Positions 42,316-52,860 are shown, counted from the stretch's first letter. The stretch: 64,000 nt of DNA from Schizosaccharomyces osmophilus (GCF_027921745.1 NC_079238.1:1054001-1118000); one strand, 5' to 3'. A program made the numbers and translations. Notes: generated from the letters alone by a model not told the origin.

Positions 42316-42788
42316 GTTTTATTGTGTTTTGTAAAGGTTATTCTATTTAATAATGGTCCGTCGACTTGACTCCCAAAGTAAACGATAATTCGATGTTTTA
42401 AACTACATCAATCGAATCTTCCAACCTGATGATTTGTGCTTTCTATGCTGTGAATGAATTTTACCTCTGGCGATAATCACTTTCGTTCTTACAATTAATG
42501 AAAGACACGACACAGTTTTGAGTAAAAAACTAGTTAATTACGATGATATTTTCCTCAGAATAATTAAATAATCATTAAAAAGGGTGTCTATTCATGAAGA
42601 AAATGAACGATGCCGTGAAACGAATAAGAAGATTCATGAGAGAGAAATGAGAAAAGCAATCAAAGTCCGCTGGTTTCATCTGATCTAAGCTTTTGTGGAA
42701 GCGAATGCAGGAACTTGGTAGACTGCAATTGACATCAATGTTTCCAAAGAAGGCGCGAAATATAAAGAATGAAAGCACTCGGTAAAAC
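42316..42788. other. 3' flank of wtf copy B
   Basis: 42598-42780 aligns with 15122-15300 downstream of copy A. The shared open frame on the minus strand is described in findings. The rest has no gene. Confidence 0.5.
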
Positions 42789-43930
42789 TTAAACTTCGGC
42801 GCTTTGCGCAGCAAGAGGCTGAAGTTCGATTCCTTCGTTCTGAGATACTTGCTCTCCTCGATTGGTTCCTTTTTAATAGGTTAATAACGCCTTGTGATAG
42901 GAAGCATTTACCAAGTGTACATACCGAACATATGATCCACAGCATTTCCCAAGCCATTTATTCCGTTTCCTAAGCCTTTTATGCCGTTTCCCATATCGAC
43001 GACTACTAATCTAAGTCGTTCACGCGCATTTGCATTCACTAGAAGAGTTAGAATATTTCGCGGGTGTATGACATACTCGTCAAATAAAGAAACAAGACAA
43101 AGTTAACAAAACAAACAGCATAGAAAAAATTGTTGTTTATCTTTTCAAATCCTGTGAACTTCTTTGCAGCATAATACGCGGTGAAACCGAGGACATCGAG
43201 AAAACACACACATAATACTGAGATACACATAGCTGACAATACGTTTTTGGTTGCTCTTCCAGCTTGCGTGAGCCCTTGTTTGGCCTGCTGGAACCATTCT
43301 TTAGGCATTTGAAATATTGCTAATAGTTAGTAAGTCGCTCAAAGTGAAAGATATCGTTGTTGAATTACCAAGCAGAAACAATACAAAGGCTGCAACAAAG
43401 CCACCAAAAAGCCCCCAAAGGGTTTTCGCATTCACAGAAGCCTTGAAACCAAAAAATAACACAAGAAGAATAGCATAGGCCACAATATACCCAATAGTTA
43501 TAGGCAACAAGATGCCTGCTAAGACTTTCTGGCAAAGCACCACATCCCAACCAGAATTATTAGCGGAATTCTGAGCGGATCCATCAGCCATTTCTAAATC
43601 GATAAACTTGTTTGAAGCTAATGGATGCATTAGTAACTGTTCTTTCGTTGTTTGTGAAAAGGATAGAGGTATTCGCCCTGTTTGTTGGCAGTTATCGACC
43701 AGGTGATTGAATTCAAACCCAACAATCAAATAAACAAGCATAATTCTTCCATCATGAGCCGTTCAAACAAGAACACAAAGAATAAACCTTTCCTTTCCAT
43801 TTCAACTAATCTTACCTGAATACGGAGGAGGCGTACCATCAGAAGGAAACGACTGACTATCTGCCTTTTCATCATTGAGCGTTTTGGAAGAGTCATCAGA
43901 ATCTGAAATAGGAGAGTACTTGTTTTTCAT
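42789..43930 (-). CDS. wtf: wtf-family meiotic driver gene, copy B (looks whole)
   Basis: Exons 43816-43930, 43369-43617, 43077-43319, 42925-43038 and 42789-42868 give 266 residues. Exons 1-3 encode the same protein as copy A save one residue in exon 3 (Gln for Pro in MPKEWFxQAK). Exon 4 differs completely in the middle: it has a short Gly/Asn repeat (MGNGIKGLGNGINGLGNAVDH), like the repeat-bearing exon of other wtf genes. Exon 5 ends EGIELQPLAAQSAEV. All splice signals are present, and an in-frame ATG lies in intron 1 (43741), as in copy A. Family roles (poison and antidote) are known from S. pombe; function here is inferred. Confidence 0.9.
42940..43000 (-). repeat. 21-bp repeat units in exon 4 of wtf copy B
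   Basis: About two and a half units encoding GNGIKGL / GNGINGL / GNAV. The unit length is seven codons. Confidence 0.7.
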
Positions 43931-43977
43931 ATTTACAATGGCAAGTAGAGCCCAAAATAGCGCCGATATTTACACTC
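43038..43977. repeat. 940-bp near-identical tract shared with 15572-16511
   Basis: Partner of the copy A tract; the offset is constant (27,466) with no indels and one substitution (43289). Confidence 0.9.
43730..43740 (+). promoter_or_regulatory. FLEX-like motif in intron 1 of wtf copy B
   Basis: Same ATAAACAAGCA as in copy A, within the converted tract. Confidence 0.4.
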
Positions 43978-44836
43978 TAAATGAAATCAACTAGAATCAC
44001 CAAGAAAAGTCCGTAGGAACTGGTTCCGCTCTTCACAGATCTGTCAGAAAAAGGAATTGGACCTTGCTTAAAAAGCAAACTAATCTTACAACACGAGTGT
44101 TCCCTTAAAACCAAAGATGCGAGTTTGAAAAAATCTTGGTAATGGCTTTTCGCATGTCTTAATTCATAAAAGCAGCGACATTATGTCACTGACTGGTCAC
44201 AGTCCTCGTTACGATTATTCAACGTTGGTTTTTTATTGCGATTTGTCGTAATAGTATAATCCAAAAGAGTCGTCGTTTATTACAAAAAGTAAACAAAGGA
44301 ACATTTGGCAAAAACAACCATGCTTTTTGCTTTGAATGATAAAAACAAGGGATTGGAAATGCTCATATTTGTATTGAAAGATTCAGTAACTTTGGCTTAA
44401 TGAACTCCAGGGAAAAGGATTGAACACTCTAGATTTTCGTAGCCTTACTTTCAGCAAATTCATCGGAAGTTTGTAAAAGCATTGTTTCAACTATCACGAA
44501 CGATGTTTGTAGTGACAAGTTTATTTAATTTATTTTGATTACACGATAGAAACAAACAAAAGCGATTTCGGACTGTTCATTCATTGTAAATATATATAGA
44601 ATAGCGTACGCTTACTAGCTATCTGTATGTGTGTCAGAGAGGGTGAATGACAGCTTCACCTCTGCAAAACTCTAGTCATTGCCATTGTGGATTCGATTCA
44701 TGTAGTTTGGAGTTGTTACAAAGTAGATTTTATTAAGCTTGTTAGTCGGATCGGATGTGTGCTACTTTTTGAAAGTTCTGACATGAATTTGGGTGTTTAC
44801 TGCCTATTTGAGTAGGTTTTGAAGGAATTTCAGAAA
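43931..44836. other. Divergent upstream region of wtf copy B and wag-like gene
   Basis: 43995-44350 matches the upstream flank of copy A at roughly nine bases in ten. GTAAACAAAGG lies at 44289-44299. From about 44400 the sequence is unique. It serves as promoter for both genes. Confidence 0.5.
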
Positions 44837-45740
44837 ATGAAAAAAAAAAACAAATACAAAAAGCTAAAAGATGCTGATTCAGCTGACGTTCCTCGCTTGG
44901 GCACTCTTGCAACGTTTGACGGTGAACTGCCACGGTACAATGAAATCTTGAATTCTCATCTAGACGACTTGGAAAAAGGTCATGCACCTCCGTACTCAGA
45001 AAACAGACATCAAGAAGCGTCTACCAACATGGCACAAGGAAGCGGATTCTTTATTCTTTTACGAAATGTCTTGACGGCATTATTCTGGTTGATTTTCTGG
45101 CCGGCAAAAATTGTGAGAATCCCCGAAGCACAACGCAGACAGGAAAATGAAACTGCTCGGCTTAGTTTTTGCTTTATTCTTTCGGTCATAGTAAACTTCT
45201 GGTTTTCTTACAAATACCTTGTCCCCTTTATAAAGGAATCGATGAAAGAATCTGTAGGGGTAAACTTTCAAGCTACTGTAGCAGCTGTTCTTGTCGTCGT
45301 GGCTTTCTACATGTTTCTATATGTTTGTTCATGTAAGTGAAATGGTGGAATTTTAATTTGATATGTTTACTAATGGGGTACTTTTAGTGTTGGTGGATAT
45401 AATCGTTATATTGATTCCTCTAGTTTTTACTTGGATTTCCTCGTTTTTTTCTGGAATTTCCTCGTTTTTTTCTGGAATTTCCTCGCTTTTTTCTGGGATT
45501 TTTTCTGTGATTACTAGTGCTCTAGGCTTCAGGATGTCATCGGATAGAAACGACTTGACGGATGATAATAGTATCGCATTAAACAGCTTGCCACCAGAGC
45601 CTGAAAACCAGTTCAACGATCGTAGTGATGATACTTTTAAACAACCGTCCTCTGAACATACCTCTGAACATACTGAGCAATCTCCAGGGTTACGCCAGGA
45701 ACCGGGTCAGTCTAGGGATGTTGAAAGCGGTGGGGATTGA
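44837..45740 (+). CDS. Multi-membrane protein next to wtf (wag-like; wtf-like N-terminus)
   Basis: Exons 44837-45332 and 45388-45740 give 282 residues. The N-terminus MKKKNKYKKLKDADSADVP and the acidic DDLEKGHAPPYSE resemble wtf exon 1, including a PPYS motif. Four or so hydrophobic segments follow (VLTALFWLIFWPAKIV, FCFILSVIVNFWFSYKYLV, VAAVLVVVAFYMFLYVC, LVDIIVILIPLVFTWI). Then come three 21-bp repeats (SSFFSGI) and a hydrophilic acidic tail rich in His, Glu and Gln. It fits the wtf-associated (wag) genes reported beside wtf genes in S. octosporus and relatives, but that naming is from memory. Intron: donor GTAAGT, branch ACTAAT, phase 1. Function unknown. Confidence 0.75.
45435..45497 (+). 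repeat. Three tandem 21-bp repeats in wag-like gene
   Basis: Units start ATTTCCTCG and end TTTCTGG(A/G). The first two are identical and the third has two substitutions. Each encodes ISSFFSG or ISSLFSG within a membrane stretch. Confidence 0.9.
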
Positions 45741-46059
45741 TTTATACGGAAAGTAAAGCATTGTTTTTTATAATGTCCGGTCTTTTCGATTTTTCTCCAG
45801 CATGCTTTTGCTTATGTTTATGTTTATGTTTCATCTTTGCATTTTGTATTTTATATTTATTCGTCAGGCGCTTCTAATCACTAATCCTTGTAACATCTTT
45901 TCAATTCTAACTAATAAGCAATTTAATTAAGTATTGAATCGTGGATGACCATTGCTTCCTGCAATCACTAGTAGCTATAAGTCAAACGTCTATGTCGATC
46001 ACGATTAAAGCCATGTGCTTCAATTAAAAGAGCAACAGAAAAAAGAAGCAAAAAGTGAA
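45741..46059. other. 3' region of wag-like gene and 3' flank of 5S copy 3
   Basis: From 45942 it matches 16945-17030, the same side of 5S copy 1. No gene. Confidence 0.55.
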
Positions 46060-46179
46060 AAGCCTACAGCATCCCGGATTCCCATGTTGTCTCCAACCAT
46101 AGTACTAACGAGACCCTCAGACGCTTAACTGCAGTGATCGGACGGGAACTGGTGTTTTCGCCTAGGTGTGGCCGTAGAC
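46060..46179 (-). rRNA. 5S rRNA gene (intact, dispersed copy 3)
   Basis: 120 nt, identical to 17031-17150. A TATA-like ATATATT on the plus strand (about 46205-46212) sits some 25-30 bp upstream of the RNA start. T-runs lie past the 3' end on the coding strand. Confidence 0.95.
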
Positions 46180-47273
46180 AGTTAAGGCAGCTATTATGAG
46201 GAAATATATTGTTTCCTGTGCTGACAAGGTAATTCAGTTACATTCTATTGCCTACCAAATATCAAAAAGCCAGAACGGTACACTTTTTTGCATTAAAAAA
46301 TGGTGTAAAGCATTCCAATAGTCTCATATATTTCCATCTACTGTTTCACATGTTGCTCTGGATGCACTTGTCTCACGCAAGGTAACTCCAGGATCACTGT
46401 AAAAACACCATAACTATACGATCCTTCCACATTTATTTGGGCAAAACACACTTTCGTATTCATTCATTACAAAAAATAAATAAACTATCTACTTCACCTT
46501 CTAACTCAACTAATGTTATGCAAAATTAAATAGATAAAGTAATTGGGAATTATGTATGCACACTACTATCAAGACTGTCTCCACGGATATCGGTAGACTG
46601 CTAGCGAAATGAGCATTGATTTAATCTTGAGTCCCATATAATTGCCTACAGATGATATTGCAGCACTTGCAAGCGATATAGTATGGGACTCGTTGAGAGT
46701 TAGAAGAAGAATCTCTCAGCCTTATATAGTAGAACAGATATTAACCAATTAATATAATATATAGATTTTCTATTTCTTTTGTTAAGTTAAGGAAAAGTCT
46801 CATTATAGTGAGCACCAACTAATTCAGTATAATGGATACTGCAACTTGTCCTACAGCCGTATTCTATTATGTAAAACCTTCCAATTTTCAAGGGAACAAT
46901 GTTACCTACTTGTGAAAAAAAAAACGGCAGAGTTTAAAAAGCAAAGAAACTGCGGCCGTTCTAAAGGAAGGCTCAAACGAGCGCACAAAGATCTGTCATT
47001 TACCGATTGAGAACCGTCGATTGCGAGGAAATTTATGCTGCTCTGTTTTTGCCTCCACTAAAACGAACTACCAATAAAGGGTTTGATTTGCCATCCGTAA
47101 CCCTTGTTTACCGAGTTTACATTACAACACTTGGAAATCCGACCGTTAGTCTTTTGATCCTTCTAGTCCAACCCATCTTCTCACTTTACCAATTCTAGCT
47201 TTCTTTCCTATTCCATTCTTTGTTGGATTCTTCATCTCTACATTTTCTTTACACTTGAACAAGTATATTCACC
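46180..47273. other. Spacer 5S copy 3 - cox17
   Basis: 1.1 kb with no recognisable gene. The T/C-rich cox17 promoter occupies the last 150 bp. The frame at 47007-47198 is unsupported. Confidence 0.45.
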
Positions 47274-47624
47274 ATGCCTGCTGCTGAAAACGTTGCTTCG
47301 AATCCTCCTTCTGCTTCTTCTGAGGAAAAGCCAAAGGTAAGAAGACTTAGCGTCTGTTTTTTTTTTTATTTCCTTCATATCTAAGAATGCAACCTGCTAA
47401 TTGTTTTATATCTAGCCTTGCTGTGCTTGCCCGGAAACCAAACAAGTCCGTGATCAGTGTATGCTGAATTCGGAAAATGGCCCCATTGACTGTGCCAAAC
47501 TAATTGAAGCCCATCGACAGTATGTAATAATGAACAAAAACACTCAACCATGTTCAATGCCACTAGTGATATGATATTGACATAAATTTACAGATGCATG
47601 GCCCAATATGGCTACAAGGTATAA
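47274..47624 (+). CDS. cox17: Mitochondrial copper chaperone Cox17
   Basis: Delivers copper to Sco1/Cox11 for cytochrome oxidase in the intermembrane space. Exons 47274-47336, 47416-47519 and 47594-47624 give 65 residues. After a Ser/Ala/Pro-rich N-terminus come the copper-binding CCAC and twin CX9C motifs: [11 protein letters not shown] and [11 protein letters not shown], all six cysteines present. It ends MAQYGYKV. The gene is split so finely that no long ORF marks it. It is next to the Cys-rich gene, as cox17 is in the 26H8 region of S. pombe from memory. Confidence 0.95.
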
Positions 47625-47811
47625 AGTATACATTGACAGAGAAGCTGTTCCTTTCCGTTTTTGAGATATACTCTTCCAAGGAAATGTCATTTTTAAAAAG
47701 AAGAGCTTGATTTCTTGGGTCAATTCATGCTCAAAGGGACGATTGTCTTGGTCGTCCAGTTTGTTCATGCGTGTCTTTCCTACTCCATTTCTTTGTTAGA
47801 TGTTTATTTTT

Positions 47812-47850
<39 letters not shown>

Positions 47851-48191
47851 GTTTTCATTCCACCTTATTTTGGGATGGAAGTGTTTTTTTGTACTTGAAA
47901 CCCATCCGTCAAGAAAACAATAAAATTATGTTGTAAAATATGTTTATATCAAAGTTTCATGCTTCTACTCAATTTACCTGTATCCTTCTTCATCCTTTCG
48001 CTTTGCTCCTTTCCTCAAAAATTCCTCCCTTTTCCGTACACCTTTATTTTCTGTAAATTGTAGATCAAGTAACATACCTATCGTTACCTGCACATTGCTG
48101 GAATAAAGGCGATTAGGAGGCATGTTGAACGAACAAAGAATCTTTTTTTTTTTAACATCCCACTTCGTTTTTCAACCTTGTGTTGTAAATT
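47625..48191. other. Spacer cox17 - Cys-rich zinc protein gene
   Basis: T/C-rich tandem spacer with a CT microsatellite. No gene seen. Confidence 0.5.
47821..47847 (+). repeat. (CT)n microsatellite
   Basis: About 13 uninterrupted CT units. Confidence 0.95.
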
Positions 48192-48701
48192 ATGGTATTG
48201 AAACGGAGCAATGCCGGGAGCTTTTATAGACCAAACAGGGGCAAACGGACGAAGCCCATGTTTTATAGGGAAAACGCGTCGCCCATAGCCAATTCCGGAC
48301 TTGTTTACAATCCTTGGAGCGTAGCTTCCACAACCGCTGCAATCAAAGATGCTGCCCATGGAGACTCCCGAATGGTCAAGCTTTGTCACGTTTGTTACAA
48401 GAAGACTACTTCAAGAATGCGCGTTGCTTCCTGCGAATTGTGTAAAAAGTCTACGTGTTGTATATGTCTTCGTGAGTGTTTGAATTGCGAAAATACTGTT
48501 TGTTCTCGTTGTTCAAAAGAAGAAAGGTATGGATTTGAACAATTGACTCGCTTAACGCGTTGAAGCTCTTTTTTTCGAAGAAAAACTTCAACAGCATAGG
48601 CTCAATCTTTTGGTGTATGTCTATGGATTATTAACTGTGTGATTCGTAGAACGTTTGATAGTGAAACATATTGTTTGAGTTGTGTCCCTATCGTTTCCTA
48701 A
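48192..48701 (+). CDS. Small Cys-rich zinc-binding protein (unassigned)
   Basis: Exons 48192-48526 and 48650-48701 give 128 residues. The basic N-terminal half (KRSNAGSFYRPNRGKRTKP) has a conserved-looking NSGLVYNPWS. The C-terminal half has many CxxC pairs: LCHVC, CELC, CCIC, CLNC, CSRC and, from the second exon, YCLSC. These could hold two to three zinc ions in a cross-brace. Without the intron the frame would miss the last CxxC pair, which supports the splice. I do not recognise the family. Its TAA overlaps the TAG of the convergent NTAQ1-like gene. Confidence 0.75.
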
Positions 48702-49535
48702 GCCGATGCTTGAAACGTTTGTCGAAACTCGCCTTCGCTATAGACAGTGCCGAATACAGCATCGTTTTGGTTTTCGTTTACATTCGTATATTGTGAGAGA
48801 TTCATTTGGTTTCCTATACAAGGATACGACGGCGGAGGGGAAAGCCATTCACCTGTGTTGGTTTTCATATGTGAGCGATCAGAGCTAAAATGTTGGACAA
48901 ATGTGTTCGCTTCAATAACTCTATATTTTCTGTTCATCTCACAATAGAGATTTCCATAAATAAGCGGTTGCTCAGGAGGATGCTCCAAGTCTCGACAGAG
49001 CGCTTGTTCAAGATACTGTTCCAAAGGACAGGGAATTGGTAATCTAGTATCGGGATCCCATAGAAACCATCCTTCCTCGGGACATTGGAGACTTCTTGTC
49101 AAAAGCACTACATGATAATCCTGAATTTGGTCAGTACGTTTGTTTCATCTTGCTGCATAATGAAGATGTATAATTTAAAAAAAAAAAATAGACTCTTGCT
49201 TTCTTCGTTCTTTTCTCTTTAGCAAGATACATGACAATTTTCTTTACTTATATGTTAAGGCTTTATAGCTTCTTGTTCCATGACTTAATGATTGTGATTT
49301 ATTTGTTTTCGACAATTTATGACCTTACCCAAATAACGAATGGTGACTTTGACTGTTCCCAAATTGGCATCTAATTTTTCATCTCAATTAGACAGTTTTT
49401 TCCACGAATGAAGAGATCGCTTACCGTTTTTGTTGGTGTTGACAAGAATACTACATATGCTTGAAGCCGAGGCGGCTTCTCTTTTACAACATGCTCTGCC
49501 AACTGATAGATATTTTCTTCACAATAACTAGACAT
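48698..49535 (-). CDS. Protein N-terminal glutamine amidohydrolase (NTAQ1/WDYHV1 family)
   Basis: Converts N-terminal Gln to Glu, the first step of the Gln branch of the Arg/N-degron pathway. Exons 49425-49535, 49329-49370 and 48698-49120 give 191 residues. The catalytic Cys is in MSSYCEENIYQLAEH, the His in the exon-spanning IWDYHVVLL and the Asp in WDPDTRLPIPCPLEQYLE. The family tail is ASDRSHMK-like (here SSDRSHMKTNTGEWLSPPPSYPCIG), then NQMNLSQY. The second intron is 208 nt with branch CTGAC. All three catalytic residues are present. Confidence 0.93.
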
Positions 49536-51050
49536 AGAATGGGTTAGGTTTTTGGTTTTTTTTATTTTTTCTCTATTTACCTTGATGTATATTCAATTTT
49601 GGATAACATATTTGTGATATTACGGAGTTCTAGTCCAAACGAATTAGAAACTGCCGCTTATAAAAGTTATAACTAATAGTGTGAAGATGTTAAGAGAACC
49701 GGTAAATTAAGCAGAAATATTGCGTACGCGTGCGGTAGACTATATTCAGTTTTATATTATATTTTGTGGTTTTATGTGTGGAAGGGATTGAGAGATTTTT
49801 CAAGGCGCTTTCATTCGATTCTATGTGTTTGCAAGATTTCTATTTCTTATTTAATTTAATTTAATCTTTAGATATAAAAGGGTATTAAAAAAGTAAAAGA
49901 CCAAGTAACTTTCTAGCAGTGTTTTTGTGATTTCCCAGTAAGCCAGGAAAAGACATTTCCTCAATGTCTCTTCGCGGTGTAATACAGCAACCATGATACA
50001 AACACAAAATTGAACAACGGACACCTTGACATCCAACAAACATCGAGCTTAGTCATAATTTCCTCAAAAGCTTCTTCAATCTTCTTTGTCACATACTTGT
50101 TTACTAGCGATGAGTAGCGTACTAGCAGCAAAAACTTCTACAGTCTTCCTCGGTCTGTGATTCGCCAACGAGGACTGCTTTTGTGTCTGTTTTTTGTTAG
50201 GTTGTGACTGTTTTTTGGGAATCCGAATAGTATAAATATGAGAGCTTTTGCTTCATTAATAACCATCGACGATACTCCAATGGATCATTTCTATAGTATA
50301 CGTCCGGCTTGGGTTTCCTAACCTAGCCACAGAACTCAACACGGATGATGATTAGTAGCGCCATTGCCCGAAGAGTGAGATAATACTTTCTTACTGAATG
50401 GATGGTTGGTTGCTGGATCCTTTTTGGATCAGGCGGTTTTAGCATCTGTTCAAGGCGATGATCTCTTGCATGTTATGTTTCCTTTTTGGTCGTAACATGT
50501 AGGGTAGTTGGCGTTTTCTGACGTGTTCTGAATTCTCTATAATTGTTGTGGTAAAACTGTAATGAATATAGTGGATTTGAAAAGTTTGTTTTTATTATTT
50601 TGGTATTTTAAGTTATTTGGTAGTCGAATGGAAGCTGAACTCAATAGGAGTATAGATTTTCCTCCGTTACTTATAGAATTAGAATTGAGTTCAGCTGTGT
50701 AAAACTTATCAGCAATAATAGATTATAGGAATTGAGAATTTGTGTCTAAAGTCAGAAATGGTTGAACAAGTAGTCAGGCTTTGAAAGCAAAGAATTAGAG
50801 CAATATCTGGTTTCCGTAGTAAGCGTTTTAAGAGTTTAGAGTGGTGATCGATAAGGAAAAGGAAACGGTGAATCTAATTCTCTTGGATATACGATGAAAA
50901 GGATGATTTTAAGGATAGGAGGATGTTTCTAGTATTCCACACTATCTAAGCTATCCTGTTTATAAAGAAAAATCTATAGACACATTAAAAATTAAAAGCC
51001 AAAAAGAATAAAAGGAATAAAAGTAATAGGAAGAAAAACACAGAGTTCAA
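49536..51050. other. Gene-free stretch NTAQ1-like - grx4
   Basis: 1.5 kb with no convincing protein frame. 50040-50560 is richer in GC than its surroundings and has TATA-like TATAAATATG (50231) followed by T-run/GG motifs. It could encode a non-coding RNA, but I cannot assign one. Confidence 0.4.
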
Positions 51051-51794
51051 TTAAGCGAGCATTTCTTGAAATTCACCAGTTTCCATCATTTCGGCTACAA
51101 CGTCCAAACCACCAACAAATTCACCTTTGATGTAGAGTTGAGGAAAGGTAGGCCAGTCAGAAAAAGCCTTTAAGCTTTGACGAACGGCATCGTCGGCCAA
51201 AATGTTGAAGAAACCATACTGGACATTTCTTTCACGGAGCATACCAACCAATTTACGGCTAAATCCGCAAGCAGGTTCGGAAGGAGTTCCTTTCATGAAG
51301 AGCATTATGTCGTGGGCGCTTGTAAGGGTGCGTAAACGGTTATCCGTTTCGACATCCAAACCGTTAGCGGCCTTTGCGCCACTAGCACCAGAAGAGACGG
51401 CGTTTGTTTGGACAGAGCCAACGTTGACGTCTGGGCCGTTGGAAGAGGGTGTAGCAGAAGACTGTTGGATGATAGGACGAATATACTCGTCGATGGCGGA
51501 TTTGAGTTTCTGGGGATTGGCACCCGAAATACGAGCAAGGACCTTTTGACCGTGAATTAAAACAAATAATGGAACCGCCGTAATATCAAAAGATTCGGCG
51601 ATGTCAGAGAACTTTTCAGCTTCAATTTTCAAGAATGTAGCCTCCTGGGTATCTTTGGCAAATTGATCGAAAACCTGGTTCATTTGTTGGCAGGGAGCAG
51701 CCCAAGGAGCATAGAAATTAAGTATAAGGGCTTGTTCATTGTCTTTTTGTAAGATTTCTTGAAAGTGATCAATCGATGAAATTTCAACACTCAT
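51051..51794 (-). CDS. grx4: Monothiol glutaredoxin Grx4 (iron-sulphur sensing)
   Basis: Nuclear/cytosolic multidomain monothiol glutaredoxin that binds a [2Fe-2S] cluster and, in S. pombe, signals iron status to Fep1 and Php4. 247 residues, one exon. Residues 1-105 form a thioredoxin-like domain with WAAPCQQM (single Cys35). A Ser/Ala/Gly linker follows, then the glutaredoxin domain with CGFS (EPACGFSRKLVGML, about residue 175), WPTFPQLYIKGEFVGGLD and a final EMLA. Strong assignment. Confidence 0.96.
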   Translation of the reverse strand: MSVEISSIDHFQEILQKDNEQALILNFYAPWAAPCQQMNQVFDQFAKDTQEATFLKIEAEKFSDIAESFDITAVPLFVLIHGQKVLARISGANPQKLKSAIDEYIRPIIQQSSATPSSNGPDVNVGSVQTNAVSSGASGAKAANGLDVETDNRLRTLTSAHDIMLFMKGTPSEPACGFSRKLVGMLRERNVQYGFFNILADDAVRQSLKAFSDWPTFPQLYIKGEFVGGLDVVAEMMETGEFQEMLA

Positions 51795-52860
51795 TTTTCA
51801 ATAATTCCTTTTTTCTAATTAATTCTGAGACGAATTTCAGATTTTATCTTTCAAATATCCTAGTTAAACTTTTATATTGGATTTCGTTCCAATTCCAATT
51901 CCTTTGTTGTTGGTAGTTGTTGGCTATATCGTTCTCGTTTGGTGGGAGTCTTGGATGTGCGCCAAAGGGTGAATTGCGAAGAAAGAGGCAACAGAAAAAT
52001 TTAGACTCTATGCGAAACTCAGGCACCAATTATTCAGCTCCTCTAACTTGGAATGCAAAAGAAAAAAAACTTCGTCCAAGCAATTCTTTCGTGTGCGGGT
52101 GGTTTTTATCTCATAAAACTGACATCTTGACCATGAGAAAAGAAACAGAAAACCACTAAGACGATTGAAATCAAAACTAAGCATGTATTTTTTGTTTCTT
52201 GATTGAACGGATCTTTTTGAGAACCAGAGTTGTCTTTCTTAAATTTCCTATTAATAAATCACATTTTGACAATACTTGATTATATATATATATTTTATTC
52301 CATAACAAAACAAAACCAAAGTAAATCAACTGATACAAAAAGGAAATAAATAAATTTAAAAGTGTAAAGCTCTTTAGTATGTCCTGAAAACCACAAGTCT
52401 AATTTTTTATGAAAATATCAATGTAAACAAACAAAATATTATTTGTTTACTTTCTTCTGTAACTTTTTATCTGCTATTTTAGAACCCCAAGTGAAGGTTA
52501 AAATTTATCTGATCGCTTCTTTGTAAGTCCCTGTTTTCCCCATACTTTATGACTCCTCTAGTGAACTTCAACAAAAATAGGAATTTTCAAAAGCAGCCCA
52601 ATTTGAGTGTTTTCGTTGGATTTCTGATCAATCTTTAATAGTGTTTTTAGCTGGATACCTTTAATTTGCTCCCCGTTGGCTGCTGCATTGAAAGAACAAA
52701 TTCTTGCTGAAAGTACGGTTCTTGGTTCTTTGTTATTGAAGTAAGCTTTTCATACCTAATCCGTAATATTTGAAGGTTTATTTTAATTTCTTTCTTTTTT
52801 TCCATTCGTTTCTTTTTTCTTTTTTTTTTTATATATTCCCCTCTCGTTTTCTTCATAATA
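51795..52860. other. Divergent promoter region grx4-pph3
   Basis: No gene. It holds three CCAAT pentamers within 30 bp upstream of grx4 (two on plus, at about 51888-51900, and one on minus, near 51873), which could be CCAAT-factor (Php) sites. The last 60 bp before pph3 are T-rich. Confidence 0.45.

Noticed and set aside
50342-50400. Possible C/D snoRNA (ATGATGA near 50344, CTGA near 50393)
   Set aside because: The ends do not pair into a terminal stem, no C'/D' pair is clear, and I cannot match a guide to rRNA.
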